From Bin5 sp965204705 (lineage in GTDB: Bacteria; Chloroflexota; Anaerolineae; Caldilineales; Caldilineaceae), in contig OZ242006.1 in assembly GCA_965204705.1 (NCBI GenBank), forward strand, positions 5,766,001 to 5,830,000: 64,000 bases of DNA. Reading direction: 5' to 3'. A program made the translations under genes and the position numbers. The notes beneath the pieces were generated by a model. It worked only from the letters and a program-made list of their open reading frames with translations. It did not search any database and was not told where the DNA came from. This document shows positions 36,201-45,478 of the stretch, in pieces (within the stretch, counting starts at the first letter, position 1; every line of letters begins with the position of its first letter).

Positions 36201-36481
36201 GATGGCCCTGACTGTGGAGGCGCGCAGGCTGCGGTTGCACGTGCGAGTCGGTCTGGTCCTGTTTGCCTTGTGTACAGCAGGGCCACCCCGACTGACCTCT
36301 GTTTTATCACCCCAACTCTTAATCCAAAACCAATAAATTTCGCTATAGTTTCCAACAATTCTTATACTATAGAAGCGTCGTCGCTCGATTTTGTGAACTC
36401 AAATTCATAAGTCCCAAATTTCTCCAATTTGTGCCAATTCCCCATCCATGCCGGCTCGTCTCCCGGCTCGCAACACTGACG

Positions 36482-36991
36482 TCATCTCTCCCGGCAAAAC
36501 GGACACAACTCTCTTCTGCCGAGGCGCAGTAACCTTTCCTCCAACCGCATGGCCCGGGAGAGAAGGGTCATGTTCTGGCCCATCCTGATCAGCGCCGTTT
36601 CCCGGGAAATATCCTCAACATACGCAGCCTCCATATTTTCCACAACCTTTTCGACCGCGGCCTCGAGCTTTTCCAGGTTGCGTACCCGCGTCTCATACTC
36701 TACCCAGAACAGCGCATCGTCCATCCGCCTCGTCCGGTCCCGGTCCCAAATCGCGGCTCTTTCAGTCCACCGCCAGCTGCGCGAGTACCGGTACAGCGTG
36801 CCCAGGTGCTGCGTTACCCCCTCCATGCGGGCTACTTTCGTCACCTTGCGCTTGGGGCCCTGCAGCAGAAACCGTTGAAACAGATCATACTGCTCCTCGG
36901 GTTCGCTGGGCAGCCTGTCCCACGGCTGCTTCATATCCTCTTCTATCTCCTGCAACGCCTCTAAACGCGACCAGCCGTCATTCTCAACCAT
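36482..36991 (-). CDS. Terminase-small-subunit-like DNA-binding protein (phage/mobile-element type)
   Basis: 169 aa from ATG 36991; a start at 37012 would overlap the upstream gene more. The N-terminal part, PWDRLPSEPEEQYDLFQRF then KVTKVARMEG..LYRYSRSWRW and TERAAIWDRDRTRR, resembles the helix-turn-helix segment of small terminase-like proteins that open with a 'W-RL-GE-..AY' block. The rest is a coiled coil ending in CPFCRER. No large terminase, portal or capsid gene is nearby, so this is an isolated relic or a regulator. It overlaps the upstream gene's stop by 8 bp. Confidence 0.55.
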   Translation of the reverse strand: MVENDGWSRLEALQEIEEDMKQPWDRLPSEPEEQYDLFQRFLLQGPKRKVTKVARMEGVTQHLGTLYRYSRSWRWTERAAIWDRDRTRRMDDALFWVEYETRVRNLEKLEAAVEKVVENMEAAYVEDISRETALIRMGQNMTLLSRAMRLEERLLRLGRRELCPFCRER

Positions 36992-37634
36992 GCACCGCCA
37001 TCCTTGGATCAAACCGGTTCAGCGCGATGTGAAAGACCTGGGGCTGCGAAAGCTTCAGCCGCCGGCCCGTTTCCTGCAACGCCCCCAGTGCGCGACTGCG
37101 TATCTTTGCCCCGCAGTACTCACCGAATACCGGCCTCTCCACGCCCTCCGCCTCAACTGTCCCGAGCTCCGCGTACAGCGCCTCCACCGCCTGCGTAAGC
37201 AGCTCGACCTGCGCGATGCGCCTCCACCTCTGCCACCCCTCCAATACTGCCTTGTCCTCGCAAGCGATCCGGGCCGCGTTCGTGCGCCTCTCTTCGCTGT
37301 GATTGCTGTTCCAGTTCAGCGCCGCGCGCATATTCTCCGACAGTTCGTCCAGACTGAAGCCGTTGTCCAGCAGCCAGTGCCGCGCGTCCAGCGGCCGCAA
37401 CGTCTCCCACTCCGTGAACGCTCCCCGCCCCGTCGGCCTCCCCAGCAGCCAGCGCCCGTCCGGGTAATAGTAGAACAGCGCCGAAGGCGGGATGCCGACA
37501 TCAGGAAACCCTTTGTCCTGCCACATCGGGCAAACGTCAACCACCGATACCGGTACCAGCAGCTGGCGCTTACAGTTGACAAGAGGGATTCGTCTGTTTA
37601 CCCCCCTTCTGGTGCGGTAATGATTCGTCATCAT
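36984..37634 (-). CDS. Unknown protein paired with the terminase-like gene
   Basis: 216 aa from the double ATG at 37634 (MMTNHYRTRRGVNRR). It has a basic N-terminus, a Tyr/Trp-rich centre (ALFYYYPDGRWLLGRPTGRG), then helices with WRRIAQVELLTQAVEALYAE. I do not recognise the family. Translational coupling (8-bp overlap) with the next gene suggests a shared function, perhaps a mobile-element module. Confidence 0.55.
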   Translation of the reverse strand: MMTNHYRTRRGVNRRIPLVNCKRQLLVPVSVVDVCPMWQDKGFPDVGIPPSALFYYYPDGRWLLGRPTGRGAFTEWETLRPLDARHWLLDNGFSLDELSENMRAALNWNSNHSEERRTNAARIACEDKAVLEGWQRWRRIAQVELLTQAVEALYAELGTVEAEGVERPVFGEYCGAKIRSRALGALQETGRRLKLSQPQVFHIALNRFDPRMAVHG

Positions 37635-37682
37635 TGTGTGCACGCTCCTTCGCGATTGAGCAACCGTTCCTGTGCGGCGCCT

Positions 37683-37691
37683 ATTATAGCA
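37683..37691 (-). promoter_or_regulatory. Extended -10 promoter for the phage-like pair
   Basis: The minus strand reads TGCTATAAT (extended -10), 49 bp ahead of the ATG at 37634. No -35 hexamer of quality is seen, as expected for extended -10 promoters. Confidence 0.5.
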
Positions 37692-37948
37692 CAACAGTGT
37701 CAGACGCTGCCTGGAGAGCCTGAAAGCCACGTGCTTGGCTTGGAATTTCCCCGAATGAAACGGTGTTTCTGAAATCTGCCGTTGCCCTGGCCGGCATCAC
37801 CGTCGCCGCAGAGGACCGCCTTATATTCAATTCAACAGCGCCGGTCCGAAGCGCCAAGAGTTAGCCAGCGAGGAGCGGGGACACTTAGCGTATGGAATTA
37901 TGTGGGATGCGGATGGTGTAGGCCGGGGAGTTAGTCCAAAATGAACAG

Positions 37949-38161
37949 CTACGTTGAATCCTGCCCTTCGGACAGGGAGGCTGCATAGTCAATACAGGCC
38001 AGGATATCTTCGCGCGTTATAGAAGGATACTCTTGGAGGAGGTCTTCGACGCTATCGCCGCAGGCAAGCATCCGCAGGATCTGATTCACGGGGATGCGTG
38101 TCCCCTGGATGCAGGCCTGTCCGTGACACACTTGGGGGTTGATGGCGATCCGACTGTTCAT
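37949..38161 (-). CDS. DUF433 antitoxin-like protein (orphan)
   Basis: A 70-aa protein with all DUF433 landmarks: INPQVCHGQACIQGTRIPV, QILRMLACGDSVEDLLQEYP and ITREDILACIDYAA. The start ATG 38161 has GAGG upstream; the longer open frame to 38341 is not family-like. DUF433 proteins usually precede a PIN-like DUF5615 toxin, but none is present downstream (37635-37948 is empty). Confidence 0.85.
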   Translation of the reverse strand: MNSRIAINPQVCHGQACIQGTRIPVNQILRMLACGDSVEDLLQEYPSITREDILACIDYAASLSEGQDST

Positions 38162-38493
38162 TGCCTCATCCTCCAAAGCATGTGGCCACTTTTCAATCGG
38201 ACTGGCGCTATGGTTTAAGAGTTCCCATGTACCTCCCTTTGCGGCGAACTGAAGGTCTTGGGCACAATATACGTGACTTCGTAGCCGGACAGCTGGGGCC
38301 ATGGAAACAGTGTCGGGGTCAACACCAATCCCCGCGCCCACGGCATCGCGTCCATGCGGTCGGGCTATCCTGCGTGTAGGTGTATATCCGGGATGCGGAT
38401 GGGTTGGCGTGTAATGGGGGCGGATAAAGTAGATGTAACGTGCCTATGACCTTTGCGAGGTCTAGACATTGGGGTCAACCATACACTCAGTGA
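38162..38493. other. Intergenic, with a solo IS-like end
   Basis: No gene is supported. CATTGGGGTCAACCATA at 38467-38483 matches the string at 12956-12972 beside the restriction cassette. A GGGATGCGGATGG string at 38393 is also present near 37901, bracketing the DUF433 gene. Confidence 0.45.
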
Positions 38494-38988
38494 TCAACGA
38501 GACGGGCGTTTACTGACAATTGCTTTTCTCTGACATAGATTTCTGTCGCTTAGTAAGTTACGATGGGCTTTTGTAAGTTTGGGGCTGTGCGAAGTGGAAT
38601 ATACCTTCCCCCTAGGACTGTGGATTAATAAACTATCCCTAAAATCATCCTGCAGTTTTCTGTCATTTGAGTACAGCAATCGAGCTCCACTAATCTGAGC
38701 CAAAGCAATGATATGGGGATCGTCTGATCTGCACTCACGGCTTTTGTGGAGTTCTTCGGCCCTGCTGTTTACCACGGCTTCCTCTTCAACACGAATCCGC
38801 GCTGATTGAATGGCCTGTCGCAACCATTCCCTTGCACTCCGAACCTCGGCGAGTTCTCTGAGAAGTTTACCGCCAATCACTAAACGTAATGATTCAGAGT
38901 TGACTCGCTTAAGGAATTCTTTCCCCGCCTCGGACTGATTCCTTCCGAACACTTCGCTTGAAACATTGGCATCAATAATTGCACACAT
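38494..38988 (-). CDS. PIN-domain nuclease partner of an AAA ATPase
   Basis: A 164-aa protein with PIN-type acidic residues in MCAIIDANVSSEVF (D6), LLRELAEVRSAREWL (Glu), CRSDDPHIIALAQ (Asp pair) and LLYSNDRKLQDDF. It begins 3 bp after the ATPase stop and runs in the same direction, so the two are one operon. There is no antitoxin-like gene. As part of an ATPase-effector pair it may be a nuclease released on infection. The C-terminus is a basic tail (RNLCQRKAIVSKRPSR). Confidence 0.75.
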   Translation of the reverse strand: MCAIIDANVSSEVFGRNQSEAGKEFLKRVNSESLRLVIGGKLLRELAEVRSAREWLRQAIQSARIRVEEEAVVNSRAEELHKSRECRSDDPHIIALAQISGARLLYSNDRKLQDDFRDSLLIHSPRGKVYSTSHSPKLTKAHRNLLSDRNLCQRKAIVSKRPSR

Positions 38989-38991
38989 TTG

Positions 38992-40308
38992 CTATAGACC
39001 TAGTGACCTTGTTGTTTCTTCCATAAAAAACTGACGGTAGCTGCCAGGTGCATCCACGACGTTTCCTATTTCGTCTATGCCAAGTGAGTGTATGTTCACC
39101 TCCAAACCTTCTCTTTCAAAATAGAGAATTGATACGTCTTTAGGTTCAAGAGAGCCCCTACGATCTCGCACATCCATACGCACGCGGTCAATCAGGTGGT
39201 CACTATGTGTTTCGACGATCAACTGACGGTCCCAACTCGCGATACTGCAGAACAAGCTGCCAAGTGCGGCCTGGGCGCTCGGATGAAGGTGGACTTCTGG
39301 TTGCTGTAGCAGAAACATTGGCGTCTCCTTTTGCCGCAGCAATTCAGTTATTACAGGTAACACCTGACTTACCCCATATCCAACGTCAATGAGGTTTCGC
39401 CAAGGGCCCTTTAATTTGCCTCCCGACCTTTTGAACTGCATCTGAAAGGGTTCAGTATTCCTTTGCCCCAGGTGCCTGATTGAAATCGCATCAAAGAGGC
39501 CTGCGCCCTTCCCGAATTCTTCGAGTTGTTTCTTGATCTCTTGCCACAGGTTTTTCTCCCAGAATGAAATCTCTGCAAGATACATCGGAATGTGTTCGCC
39601 TTCGGGCTCTGGAGTAGGACGTGCCGGATCATAGGTACGGCGAGGTTTGGAGCGGACAGGAGCGCTCGCAAAGAGGCGTCTGTAAGGGAGAACTTCCCCA
39701 CCTGTCTCCACAAGGAGCTTATGGTCCTCGGCGCCAAATGGAGGGGATCCGTCCAAAGGAGTTAGGTGACTGAAGGATTCTGGATGCTTGTCGCGGAAAA
39801 AATGAAATGGCTCGGCTGGCGGCCAGAGCGGATTTGATCCCGGAACGATGGTTTCCCAACTTCCTCCACAGGTTCTGCATCGCAACCAATAATGTTCTGT
39901 TGGGTGAAAAAACCACTCAATCCAGTTGCCTTCAAGTTCTTTGCGTCCTTTGACAGTAAATGGTGAAGTCCCTCCTTGCTCAAAGGTAAATTCATAGCGG
40001 TGAGTCTTGTTCTCACTTGCTAAATCTGGACGATTGTAGGCAGTACTAAATCCAGCCTTGAACGCTTCTGCCCTGCCTCCGCGACCACCGCGATAATGCG
40101 CGATCTGGTCGTAACTTCCCAAATCGTAAGGAGCTTCTTTGAATTCAACGAAGGTATTAAATACGACTGTGTCCCACAAAGCGCGCACCATAGCCAGAAA
40201 GGACGTCTTGCCAGTACTGTTCTCGCCCACTAGCAAAGTCAAAGGAGCTAGCCGGACATCCTGTCTATACCGAAAGCAACGATAGTTTTCCATCCAGATG
40301 GATTGCAT
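38992..40308 (-). CDS. AAA (ABC/SMC-like) ATPase, PIN-associated
   Basis: A 438-aa protein. Walker A is LLVGENSTGKTSF (GENSTGKT 28-35). The signature-like region is DVGYGVSQVLPVI, Walker B is MFLLQQPEVHLHPSAQ, and the His-switch region is QLIVETHSDHLIDRV. This is the overcoming-lysogenisation (OLD)/AAA_21-type architecture without a TOPRIM domain. The nuclease function is probably supplied by the PIN protein encoded directly downstream. A Cys pair CRTCGGSWE near residue 145 is an unusual insertion. Confidence 0.8.
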   Translation of the reverse strand: MQSIWMENYRCFRYRQDVRLAPLTLLVGENSTGKTSFLAMVRALWDTVVFNTFVEFKEAPYDLGSYDQIAHYRGGRGGRAEAFKAGFSTAYNRPDLASENKTHRYEFTFEQGGTSPFTVKGRKELEGNWIEWFFHPTEHYWLRCRTCGGSWETIVPGSNPLWPPAEPFHFFRDKHPESFSHLTPLDGSPPFGAEDHKLLVETGGEVLPYRRLFASAPVRSKPRRTYDPARPTPEPEGEHIPMYLAEISFWEKNLWQEIKKQLEEFGKGAGLFDAISIRHLGQRNTEPFQMQFKRSGGKLKGPWRNLIDVGYGVSQVLPVITELLRQKETPMFLLQQPEVHLHPSAQAALGSLFCSIASWDRQLIVETHSDHLIDRVRMDVRDRRGSLEPKDVSILYFEREGLEVNIHSLGIDEIGNVVDAPGSYRQFFMEETTRSLGL

Positions 40309-40542
40309 TCAGGTTTCCTCCTAAGTGAAGGGAAGTGAGCTTAGCCCACAACCGAACTGACAAGGAGATGTGGTTTACAATGGAACTGCTCGCCCAGTAG
40401 GAGCAGGAAGAGATTGAAAGCCAAGTGTTGACAACGACGTCCTGCCACCCTTATGCCGTTCTAGGGCATCACCCGCTGGCCAGCGACTGTAGTATTATAG
40501 TTGAATGCCTACTCTACCATAACCCATGCTAAGTCAATCATA

Positions 40543-43500
40543 ATGCCCACCCTCAACCTCAAACCCACCCACAAAACCGTCAAATCCTACTACGCCGCCC
40601 TCGACCAGTTCGCCCAGCTCGGAATTACCCACGAGACCGCCGTCCGCGCCGCCTTCCAGTCCCTCCTCGAACACTGCGCCCGCCAGTGCGGCTGGACCCT
40701 CGTGCCCGAACACGCCATCAGCACGCGGCGTGCCAAGCGCATCGTCGTTGACGGCGCGCTGATCGACAACTTCCGCCTCACCCACGGCTACTGGGAGGCC
40801 AAGGATATCGACGACGACCTGCCCGTGGAGGTGGACCGCAAGTTCGCGGCCGGTTACCCGGACGACAATATCCTCTTCCAGACGCCCCAGCGCGCCATCC
40901 TGTGGCAGAACGGGCGCATGACGCTCGACGCCGACCTGACCGACGCCGCGCAGCTGATCGAGACGCTCCGGACCTTCTTCGCCTACCGCCCGCAAGAGTA
41001 CGCCGCATGGGAGGAGTCCGTCGCCCAGTTCAAGGACAGGGTGGCCGACATCGGCCAGGGGTTGGCGCAGTTGATCCAGCAGGAGCGGCGCAGCAATTCG
41101 GCGTTCACAACAGCCTTTGCCGGTTTTCTGGACAAGTGCCGCCAGTCGATCAACCCGAATCTGTCGGAGGAGGCGGTCGAAGAGATGCTGATCCAGCACC
41201 TGCTCACCGAGCGCCTCTTCCGCACCGTCTTCAACAACCCCGACTTCACCCACCGCAACGTGATCGCCAGCGAGATCGAAAGCGTCATCCACGCCCTCAC
41301 GTCGCAGTCCTTCAGCCGCGCCGATTTCCTGGGCAGCCTGGACCGCTTCTACATCGCCATCGAGCGCACGGCCGCGACAATCCACGACTTTTCGCAGAAG
41401 CAGCACTTTCTCAACACCGTCTACGAGCAGTTCTTCCAGGGCTTTTCGGTCAAGGTGGCGGATACGCACGGCATCGTCTACACGCCCCAGCCGGTCGTCG
41501 ACTTCATGGTGAAGAGCGTGGCCGCGATCCTGGAGCGGGAGTTTGGCCGTTCCCTGGCGGACGAGGGTGTGCACATCATCGACCCCTTCGTCGGCACCGG
41601 CAACTTCATCGTGCGCATGATGCGCGAGATCCCGCGTACCGCGCTGGCGCGCAAGTACAGTTCTGAGCTGCACTGCAACGAGGTCATGCTGCTGCCCTAC
41701 TACATCGCCAGCATGAACATCGAACACGAGTATTTCGATGCTACCGGCGTCTATGAACCGTTCGAGGGCATTTGTCTGGTGGACACATTCGACCTGGCCG
41801 AGGACCGGCAACTGCCGCTGTTTGCGCCCGACAACACACAGAGGGTGGAGAAGCAGAATGAGACGCCGATGTTCGTGATCATCGGCAATCCTCCCTACAA
41901 CATTGGGCAGGTAAACGAGAATGACAACAACAAGAACCGCAAATATCCGACGATGGATAAACAGGTAGCGAAGACGTATGCAAAAGACTCCAAAGCTACG
42001 AATAAGAACAAACTCTCCGATCCTTATGTAAAGGCGTTTCGGTGGGCAGTGGACCGCCTCAGTGAGGAAGGCGTTGTTGCGTTCGTCACCAGCAACAGTT
42101 TTCTTGATGGCTTCGCATTTGACGGAATGCGTAAGCACCTCGCTAGCGATTATGACGCCATCTACATATTGGATATGGGCGGAAATGTACGTACCAATCC
42201 AAAGCTATCGGGCACGACGCACAACGTCTTTGGCATCCAGGTCGGTGTCAGTATCAACCTTCTTATTAAGAGGAAGGGTAAGAGAACATCTCAGGGCAAT
42301 GTGTTCTACGCGCGCGTTGACGAGTTCTGGCGTAAGGAACAAAAGTATCGTTATCTCAACGAAAACGAGCAATACGGCTCTATTGCGTGGGTATCGTTGG
42401 CTCCAGACACTCGACATACATGGCTAACAGAAGGTCTCCGTGCAGAATTTGAGACTTTCATACCGACTGGCACGAAGGAAGCCAAGGCAGATAAAGGTAA
42501 AGCCACGAATGTACTGTTCAAGACTTTCAGCCTGGGTGTCAATACGAATCGTGACGCTTGGGCGCGCAACTTCAATTCCAAAGTGCTGACCGAAAATGTG
42601 AATCAGATGATCGAAATATACAACGAGCAGGTATTCAAGTGGGAGCGCCAAGAGGATCTGAGCGCGAATGTTGATGACTTCGTGGTTTATGATGATGAAA
42701 AAATCAGTTGGAGTCGAGACCTAAAGGCAAAGTTGAGGCGAGGAAGACTAGCCGAGTACGCCTCTCACAAAGTTAGAGATTCGCTATATCGCCCATTTAC
42801 GAAGTCAAAACTCTACTTCGACAGGGTGATGAATGATATGGTGTATGTCTTTCCATCCATTTTCCCCACACCAAGGTCTGAAAGAGAGAATCAAGCTATA
42901 ATGGTGCCAAGTGCAGGGGGGCGTGCGGACTACTGGTGTTTCTGTACAGACATCATTCCCAGTCTAACCTTAACCTCCATTGACGGCTCCCAATGCTTCC
43001 CCTTTTATACCTACGATGAGGACGGCAGGAACCGGCGCGAGAACATTACTGACTGGGCGCTGGACCGCTTCCGCGCCCACTACGGCGACAACACAATCAG
43101 CAAATGGGACATTTTTCACTACGTCTACGGCCTCCTGCACCACCCCACCTACCGTGAACGCTACCAGGCCAACCTCAAGCGCGAACTGCCCCGCATCCCC
43201 TCCGCCCCCGACTTCCGTTCCTTCGCCTCGGCCGGCGCACGCCTCGCCCAGATCCATGTCGGCTATGAGGGGCAGCCGGAATACCCGCTTGCACAGGTCG
43301 AAACGCCGGATATGCCGCTCGACTGGCGCGTCGAAAAGATGCGCCTCTCCAAAGACAAGACGCAGCTGCGCTACAACAGCTTCCTAGCGCTGGACGGCAT
43401 TCCCAGCGAAGTGTTCAACTACCGCCTCGGCAACCGTTCCGCCCTCGAATGGGTGATCGACCAGTACCGCGTCAAGACCGACAAACGCAGCGGCATCGTC

Positions 43501-43650
43501 AACGACCCCAACCGCGCCGAGGATCCAGAGTATATCGTGCGCCTGATCGGCAAGGTCATAAGCGTCAGCCTGGAAACGGTAAAGATAGTAAAAGGGCTGC
43601 CGGAGTTGGGGATTGATGAGGATGTTTCGGTTAGGGAGAGCGTCTCATAA
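40543..43650 (+). CDS. Type ISP/IIG-like restriction-modification enzyme (single polypeptide, helicase absent)
   Basis: 1035 aa from ATG 40543 (MPTLNLKPTHKTVKSYY); a TTG at 40501 is less likely. The N-terminal nuclease-like domain has RIVVDGALIDNFRL and GYWEAKDIDDD (PD-(D/E)xK type E-x-K, about residue 81-87). The methyltransferase core has IIDPFVGTGNFIVRMM (motif I, about 347) and VIIGNPPYNIGQ (motif IV NPPY, about 449). A coupler region follows, then a C-terminal target-recognition part. It matches the methylase-plus-recognition half of type ISP enzymes (LlaGI/LlaBIII) but no translocase domain is encoded. It starts 234 bp from the divergent ATPase gene. Confidence 0.85.
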   Translation: MPTLNLKPTHKTVKSYYAALDQFAQLGITHETAVRAAFQSLLEHCARQCGWTLVPEHAISTRRAKRIVVDGALIDNFRLTHGYWEAKDIDDDLPVEVDRKFAAGYPDDNILFQTPQRAILWQNGRMTLDADLTDAAQLIETLRTFFAYRPQEYAAWEESVAQFKDRVADIGQGLAQLIQQERRSNSAFTTAFAGFLDKCRQSINPNLSEEAVEEMLIQHLLTERLFRTVFNNPDFTHRNVIASEIESVIHALTSQSFSRADFLGSLDRFYIAIERTAATIHDFSQKQHFLNTVYEQFFQGFSVKVADTHGIVYTPQPVVDFMVKSVAAILEREFGRSLADEGVHIIDPFVGTGNFIVRMMREIPRTALARKYSSELHCNEVMLLPYYIASMNIEHEYFDATGVYEPFEGICLVDTFDLAEDRQLPLFAPDNTQRVEKQNETPMFVIIGNPPYNIGQVNENDNNKNRKYPTMDKQVAKTYAKDSKATNKNKLSDPYVKAFRWAVDRLSEEGVVAFVTSNSFLDGFAFDGMRKHLASDYDAIYILDMGGNVRTNPKLSGTTHNVFGIQVGVSINLLIKRKGKRTSQGNVFYARVDEFWRKEQKYRYLNENEQYGSIAWVSLAPDTRHTWLTEGLRAEFETFIPTGTKEAKADKGKATNVLFKTFSLGVNTNRDAWARNFNSKVLTENVNQMIEIYNEQVFKWERQEDLSANVDDFVVYDDEKISWSRDLKAKLRRGRLAEYASHKVRDSLYRPFTKSKLYFDRVMNDMVYVFPSIFPTPRSERENQAIMVPSAGGRADYWCFCTDIIPSLTLTSIDGSQCFPFYTYDEDGRNRRENITDWALDRFRAHYGDNTISKWDIFHYVYGLLHHPTYRERYQANLKRELPRIPSAPDFRSFASAGARLAQIHVGYEGQPEYPLAQVETPDMPLDWRVEKMRLSKDKTQLRYNSFLALDGIPSEVFNYRLGNRSALEWVIDQYRVKTDKRSGIVNDPNRAEDPEYIVRLIGKVISVSLETVKIVKGLPELGIDEDVSVRESVS

Positions 43651-43736
43651 TTGGGCGCGAAAGAGGAGGTACTTGGCGTGTCGATCACGTTACTCTCGAT
43701 TGACGACAAGTCTCACTTGCAGACGAAACTACGGGT

Positions 43737-45170
43737 ATGAGGCATATGGGCGAATTGACGGAACTCTTGAATTCAGTTTTGAGTCAGACTACTTTCGATT
43801 CGCGTTCTGCCAAGAAAATGGCGCCGGCACAACTGCGCGACGCCTTTGAACGCAACGGTTGGCACGACGAAGAAATCAACGAAGCACGGAAAGCCCAACC
43901 GGATATCCCTGACGAATTGCTATCGCAACTGAACAACTGCCTCCGAGCTCTGCTGCAAGAGTACATAGATCCGGAGACGGACCATATCGGACATGCGTTT
44001 CCCCTAGATAGCCCACGAATGTATCCCATAAATGGCCATCATAGCAAACGAAAAGGAACATTCCAGCCCAACGGACTGTTAAGCATTGCATGCGTGTCAG
44101 TGGTCGAGGACTTTGCCAAAGGATTGATCAAAGGAGCCGCCGTGATAGGGGCTGAAAGAGTGGCGCATCTATTGTCCGGTTGGTTACAAGGAGGACCCGT
44201 CGAGTACAGAACTTCAGCATTACTCAACGGGCTGCCTGTCAGGGAGCCTCTGTTGCCAGTGAGTGGCATTTGCATTGAATCACTCCCCTTGTCTTCTGAT
44301 GAACTGCCCGCGAACCTTCCCAAACACCGCGGGATGTCGGTTGAAGACTACCTGGGTCGCACAGTAGTGTCGATTGATTCCAGCGCGGCGCCGGCGCTGT
44401 TCCATCCGCAGGCTAAACCGTCGGAGCAGAATATTCAAGCCAACACTGTTGGGGATGTCGATATCGACACCGTCATCCAAGCGTTCTCGTTGGAATCCGA
44501 TAGCTACTTGGATGTCGCATTCCGCTGGAACGATTATCAGGAACTTGGAGCACTTTCTCTAACCGGTGGCAGCAACAGTTGGTCTACTGGAAACGCGAGC
44601 ATCAAACGCGGATCACCCCCGGTGTCCTTCAGTACTGATTCGTCCACAGGCATAACAACGCTACAATTCCTGCACGACCAACAATTTCTGGATCTGTCGA
44701 AAGCACAGCTTGTCCGAACGCTTAAGGCGCTCAAAACGCTGAAGAATTCCCACAAAACTCGAATTGCAGTTTCCCGTTGGGCTAAGTCAAAAGATTCTGG
44801 CGAACCTCTGGTGGATCGTTTCATAGATCTGCGGATTGCTCTGGAATGCCTGTATGTGCAGGACTTCCTCGACGCAAAGCAAACGCAAGAGATAAGATTT
44901 AAACTTTCCCTTTTTGGGGCCTGGCATTTGGGTACTGACTTCGAAGAGCGAAAACGCATCCGTAAGAAGCTGCGAGAAGTGTACGACGCGGCGTCAAAGG
45001 CTGTTCATGGTGGCGAATTCGCTGTTCAAAGTGATGCACGCGCATATTTCGAGAATCGACAGCTGCTTTTAACCGCCCAAGATCTGTGCCGTCGTGGGAT
45101 TCTCAAATTGCTTAGAGAAGGACCACCTCGCGACTGGGGAGACCTGATTCTTGGTATTGAAAACGAGTAG
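43737..45170 (+). CDS. Unknown defence-island protein with C-terminal ApeA/HEPN-like region
   Basis: A 477-aa protein. The last ~150 residues (VDRFIDLRIALECLY, RKKLREVYDAASKAVHGGEF) resemble the ApeA-type HEPN helical bundle. The usual RNxxxH or RSxxVH core is degenerate (AASKAVHGG), so RNase activity is doubtful. The N-terminal part is unrecognised. It follows the restriction enzyme by 86 bp and is probably in the same operon. Its stop is 3 bp before a miniature IS3-like element. Confidence 0.6.
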   Translation: MRHMGELTELLNSVLSQTTFDSRSAKKMAPAQLRDAFERNGWHDEEINEARKAQPDIPDELLSQLNNCLRALLQEYIDPETDHIGHAFPLDSPRMYPINGHHSKRKGTFQPNGLLSIACVSVVEDFAKGLIKGAAVIGAERVAHLLSGWLQGGPVEYRTSALLNGLPVREPLLPVSGICIESLPLSSDELPANLPKHRGMSVEDYLGRTVVSIDSSAAPALFHPQAKPSEQNIQANTVGDVDIDTVIQAFSLESDSYLDVAFRWNDYQELGALSLTGGSNSWSTGNASIKRGSPPVSFSTDSSTGITTLQFLHDQQFLDLSKAQLVRTLKALKTLKNSHKTRIAVSRWAKSKDSGEPLVDRFIDLRIALECLYVQDFLDAKQTQEIRFKLSLFGAWHLGTDFEERKRIRKKLREVYDAASKAVHGGEFAVQSDARAYFENRQLLLTAQDLCRRGILKLLREGPPRDWGDLILGIENE

Positions 45171-45172
45171 TT

Positions 45173-45476
45173 TGAAGTGCGCCCCAAAAACTGAACCACG
45201 AGCCAAGGTGCATACTGGAGTAAGTTACCCAGTCTGTGGCGGGGCAGTACAATGGTCAAGAGACAGGGGCGACACACGGCAAGCCCACAAGTTTCGGGTT
45301 GCGTTGGAAGCACTTGAAGGCAGTTAGACGATTAGCTATTCTCTCAACTAGCGCACACCGGCAGAAGAGCACTGCGTGCTCCGACGGCGGCAGACCGTTC
45401 TAGGCCGCTCAGTTCTGGCCGCATCCGTCCAGATATACCTTTTCTTCCCCGTTTTGTGGTCCAAAGTAGGGGTTCA
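45173..45476 (+). mobile_element. Miniature IS3-like element, copy 1 (304 bp)
   Basis: The left end is TGAAGTGCGCCCCAAAAACT. The right end on the minus strand is TGAACCCCTACTTTGGACCA. Both begin TGA and share the ACCAC block, as in IS3-family ends. Inside is a remnant of orfA: GKPTSFGLRWKHLKAV and, in another frame, AHKFRVALEALEGS, like KFQVALEALKGEKT of IS3 OrfA. The element exactly fills the gap between two convergent genes. Confidence 0.7.
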
Positions 45477-45478
45477 AT

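Noticed and set aside
36482..37634. Prophage
   Set aside because: No capsid, portal, tail, integrase or large terminase gene is present. Only one terminase-like pair is seen.
40534..42138. A 534-codon minus-strand frame opposite the type ISP-like enzyme
   Set aside because: Antisense shadow of a gene with clear methyltransferase motifs. It has a Val/Asp/Gly-biased composition typical of such shadows.
40543..43650. DISARM or BREX system
   Set aside because: Only a methylase-type protein is present. No DrmB, helicase, PglZ or BrxC-type gene is in the window.
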